From: Pantoea sp.
GTDB taxonomy: Bacteria; Pseudomonadota; Gammaproteobacteria; Enterobacterales; Enterobacteriaceae
DNA: 64,000 nt
Assembly (NCBI RefSeq): GCF_028283705.1
Contig: NZ_JAPWKD010000022.1
Coordinates: 247,926 to 311,925, forward strand
Direction: 5' to 3'
Shown here piece by piece: positions 62,380 to 64,000 of the stretch; positions within the stretch are counted from its first letter, which is position 1, and each line of letters starts with the position of its first letter. A program made the position numbers and the translations under genes. The notes under the pieces are model-generated. The model was not told the DNA's origin and searched no databases. It saw nothing but the letters and a program-made list of their open reading frames with translations.

Positions 62380-63779
62380 ACGCCTTTCTTCTTTTTATCA
62401 CGGTTGGTGATTAAATGACGGCCATCGCCATTGCGTAGCCACATAAAGGTAAAGGCGGCCAGTACGGTGATCACTCCCATGGTAAGAAAGGTGGCGTGGA
62501 AATGCTGCACCGTGGTGCCGCCAAATTCCTGATAAAAGCGCAACACCGCTGCACTTACCGCGACACCAAAACTGATCGACAACTGCTGCGTTACTGCCAG
62601 CACGCTATTACCGCCACTGGCATTCTCATCATTCAAATCGGCCAGAGTGATGGTGTTCATGGCGGTGAATTGTGTCGACATTGCCATCCCCAGCACGAAT
62701 AACGCCAGCAGCAGCATTGCCACACTTCCACCTGGAGATTGCAGTGAGAAGCTGGCGATCAAAATACCGATAATCACCGAAATGCCGACCAGCGTGTGGC
62801 GGTAACCAAAGCGACGCAACACCTGGGTGACGGTGGATTTTGCCAGTAATGAGCCGATAGCGGTTGGCCCCATCATGCAACCGGCAATAATCGCTGGATA
62901 ACCAAATCCAACCTGTAGCATCAGTGGCATCAGGAACGGAATACAACCGGTACCCAGACGTGAAGCGATATTGCCAATGATGCCGATGGAAAACGTGCGG
63001 GTTTTAAACATCGGCAGGCTGATCAGCGGTGCCGGATGGTGACGCGCATGAACAATATATAGAAGAAGCAATAACACACCGGCAAACAACACCCCGGTTG
63101 CCTGCCACGGCGACACAATACGTTCACCAAACAGTTCGATACCGATAGAGATCAGTACCAGGCCTACGCCGAACAACACAAAACCACCAAAGTCGAAGCG
63201 GCGTTTCGGTGTGGTGAAATCCGGCATGTATTTTCGGGCATAAAAGATGCCGAGCAGACCGATGGGAATGTTAATCAGGAAGATCCAATGCCAGCTGGCA
63301 TAGGTAACCAGTAAGCCGCCCAGCATTGGCCCGAGAATCGGTCCAACCAGGCCGGGCATAGTAACAAAGTTGAGGACTGGCAACAGTTCACTGCGTGGAT
63401 AGGCACGTAACAGCGCCAGTCGTGCGACCGGCATCATCATCGCCCCGCCAATCCCCTGAACTACCCGCGAGAATACCAGCATGCCCAGGCTGCCTGATAA
63501 GGCGCAGGCCAGTGAACCCAACGTGAATAATGAAACCGCCAGGATAAATATTTTGCGCGTGCCGAAGCGATCGGCCAGCCAGCCACTGACGGGAATCAGC
63601 ATTGCGACAGTTAATGTGTAGCTAATGACGGCGGATTGCATGGCAAGTGGGGAACGTTCAAGACTGGTTGCGATGGCAGGAAGCGCGGTGTTGAGGATGG
63701 TGGCATCAAGCGATTGCATGAAAAATGCCATAGCGGCGATCCAGGGCAACCCGGCCATACTGCGCGCGGAGCGAATCAT
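62376..63779 (-). CDS. hsrA: MFS transporter HsrA (DHA2 family)
   Basis: A 467-residue, 14-helix drug:H+ antiporter-type transporter. RSMAGLPWIAAMAFFMQSLD, the loop motif GWLADRFGTRKIFI and motif C GPILGPMLGG are present. It aligns with E. coli HsrA (YieO), also next to rbsR. The physiological substrate is not established. Its stop codon overlaps the rbsR stop on the opposite strand. Confidence 0.92.
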   Translation of the reverse strand: MIRSARSMAGLPWIAAMAFFMQSLDATILNTALPAIATSLERSPLAMQSAVISYTLTVAMLIPVSGWLADRFGTRKIFILAVSLFTLGSLACALSGSLGMLVFSRVVQGIGGAMMMPVARLALLRAYPRSELLPVLNFVTMPGLVGPILGPMLGGLLVTYASWHWIFLINIPIGLLGIFYARKYMPDFTTPKRRFDFGGFVLFGVGLVLISIGIELFGERIVSPWQATGVLFAGVLLLLLYIVHARHHPAPLISLPMFKTRTFSIGIIGNIASRLGTGCIPFLMPLMLQVGFGYPAIIAGCMMGPTAIGSLLAKSTVTQVLRRFGYRHTLVGISVIIGILIASFSLQSPGGSVAMLLLALFVLGMAMSTQFTAMNTITLADLNDENASGGNSVLAVTQQLSISFGVAVSAAVLRFYQEFGGTTVQHFHATFLTMGVITVLAAFTFMWLRNGDGRHLITNRDKKKKGV

Positions 63780-63981
63780 TTAAAGTCCTTCTTTAATAAA
63801 ATTCTGTTTGCAGCAGGGGAAAACTGCGATTGGACAAACAGAATAGCACCGCCATTAAACAGCATTACGATGATTTGTGCCGCGCAGGGGGCTGTTTAGG
63901 GTGTTTCTTCATCGCAAAATGTCTTCTTTTTATTCGTTCGACTAAAAAAGTAGCGCTCAGTCAATTTTTTGCAATAAACGC
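63780..63981. other. Upstream region between hsrA and the putative rRNA operon
   Basis: About 200 bases without a gene. E. coli yieP, which lies between hsrA and the rRNA operon there, is not seen. The last 40 bases before 63982 carry A/T tracts (AATTTTTTGCAATAAA) fitting an UP element, and the region could hold Fis sites. Confidence 0.5.
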
Positions 63982-64000
63982 TTGTCACTCAGAATTATCT
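63982..64000 (+). promoter_or_regulatory. Probable -35 of an rRNA operon P1 promoter (cut by the window end)
   Basis: TTGTCA at 63982-63987 follows an AT-rich UP-like segment and precedes GAATTATCT, which resembles enterobacterial rrn P1 promoters before their TATAAT. The -10 would fall just outside. In E. coli rrnC begins close to hsrA, which supports this. Confidence 0.6.

Overview
The window is a stretch of enterobacterial core chromosome spanning the replication origin. Gene order (dgo, yidA, gyrB-recF-dnaN-dnaA, rpmH-rnpA-yidD-yidC-mnmE, yieE/adeP/yieH, phoU-pst, glmS-glmU, atp operon, rsmG-mnmG, oriC, mioC-asnC, viaA-ravA, kup, rbs, hsrA, rRNA operon edge) matches Escherichia coli closely. 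Protein divergence, the GTAG-headed palindromic repeats, the ovothiol gene and the changed accessory genes fit the Erwiniaceae (Pantoea/Erwinia type) better than E. coli. The genus is an inference. There is no phage, insertion sequence, CRISPR array or tRNA gene.

Layout. 1-3007: galactonate operon dgoR-K-A-D (dgoD runs off the left edge) with three GntR-type operators. 3121-3930: yidA. 4020-8075: a four-gene sugar or sugar-acid catabolic cluster not found at this position in E. coli: an HTH-PfkB kinase fusion, an NAL/DHDPS-family aldolase, a YhcH/YiaL-family protein and an MFS transporter. 8274-14378: gyrB, recF, dnaN, dnaA. 14982-18813: rpmH, rnpA, yidD, yidC, mnmE. 19043-24694: a RutE-like reductase, a flavin reductase, yieE, adeP with a PurR box, yieH and an MFS transporter. 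No tna operon is present. 24801-29352: phoU-pstBACS behind two Pho boxes. 29529-32873: glmS, glmU. 33052-40021: the complete F1Fo ATP synthase operon, with a good sigma-70 promoter upstream. 40735-43289: rsmG, mnmG. 43374-43655: oriC, with three GATC-started 13-mers and several DnaA boxes. 43730-44788: mioC, asnC. 44893-47037: ovoA, standing where asnA is in E. coli. 47084-50037: viaA, ravA. 50338-52207: kup with a single-base frameshift near its 3' end. 52226-54796: qseC-qseB and divergent ygiW. 54832-56265: a secreted chitin-binding-type protein of unknown function. 56478-62379: the rbs operon and its repressor with two operators. 62376-63779: hsrA. 63982-end: a likely rRNA P1 promoter -35 region.

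Genes work in clear units: replication initiation (oriC, dnaA, dnaN, recF, gyrB), membrane insertion and translation or tRNA maturation (rpmH, rnpA, yidC, mnmE/mnmG, rsmG), energy (atp), phosphate uptake (pst), cell-wall amino sugar supply (glmS/glmU), and sugar catabolism (dgo, rbs, and the uncharacterised 4-8 kb cluster). Most noteworthy for follow-up are the HTH-kinase fusion cluster, the kup frameshift, ovoA in the asnA slot, the altered DnaA-box pattern in oriC and the paired GTAG palindromes, one pair of which sits inside the dnaA-dnaN-recF operon.
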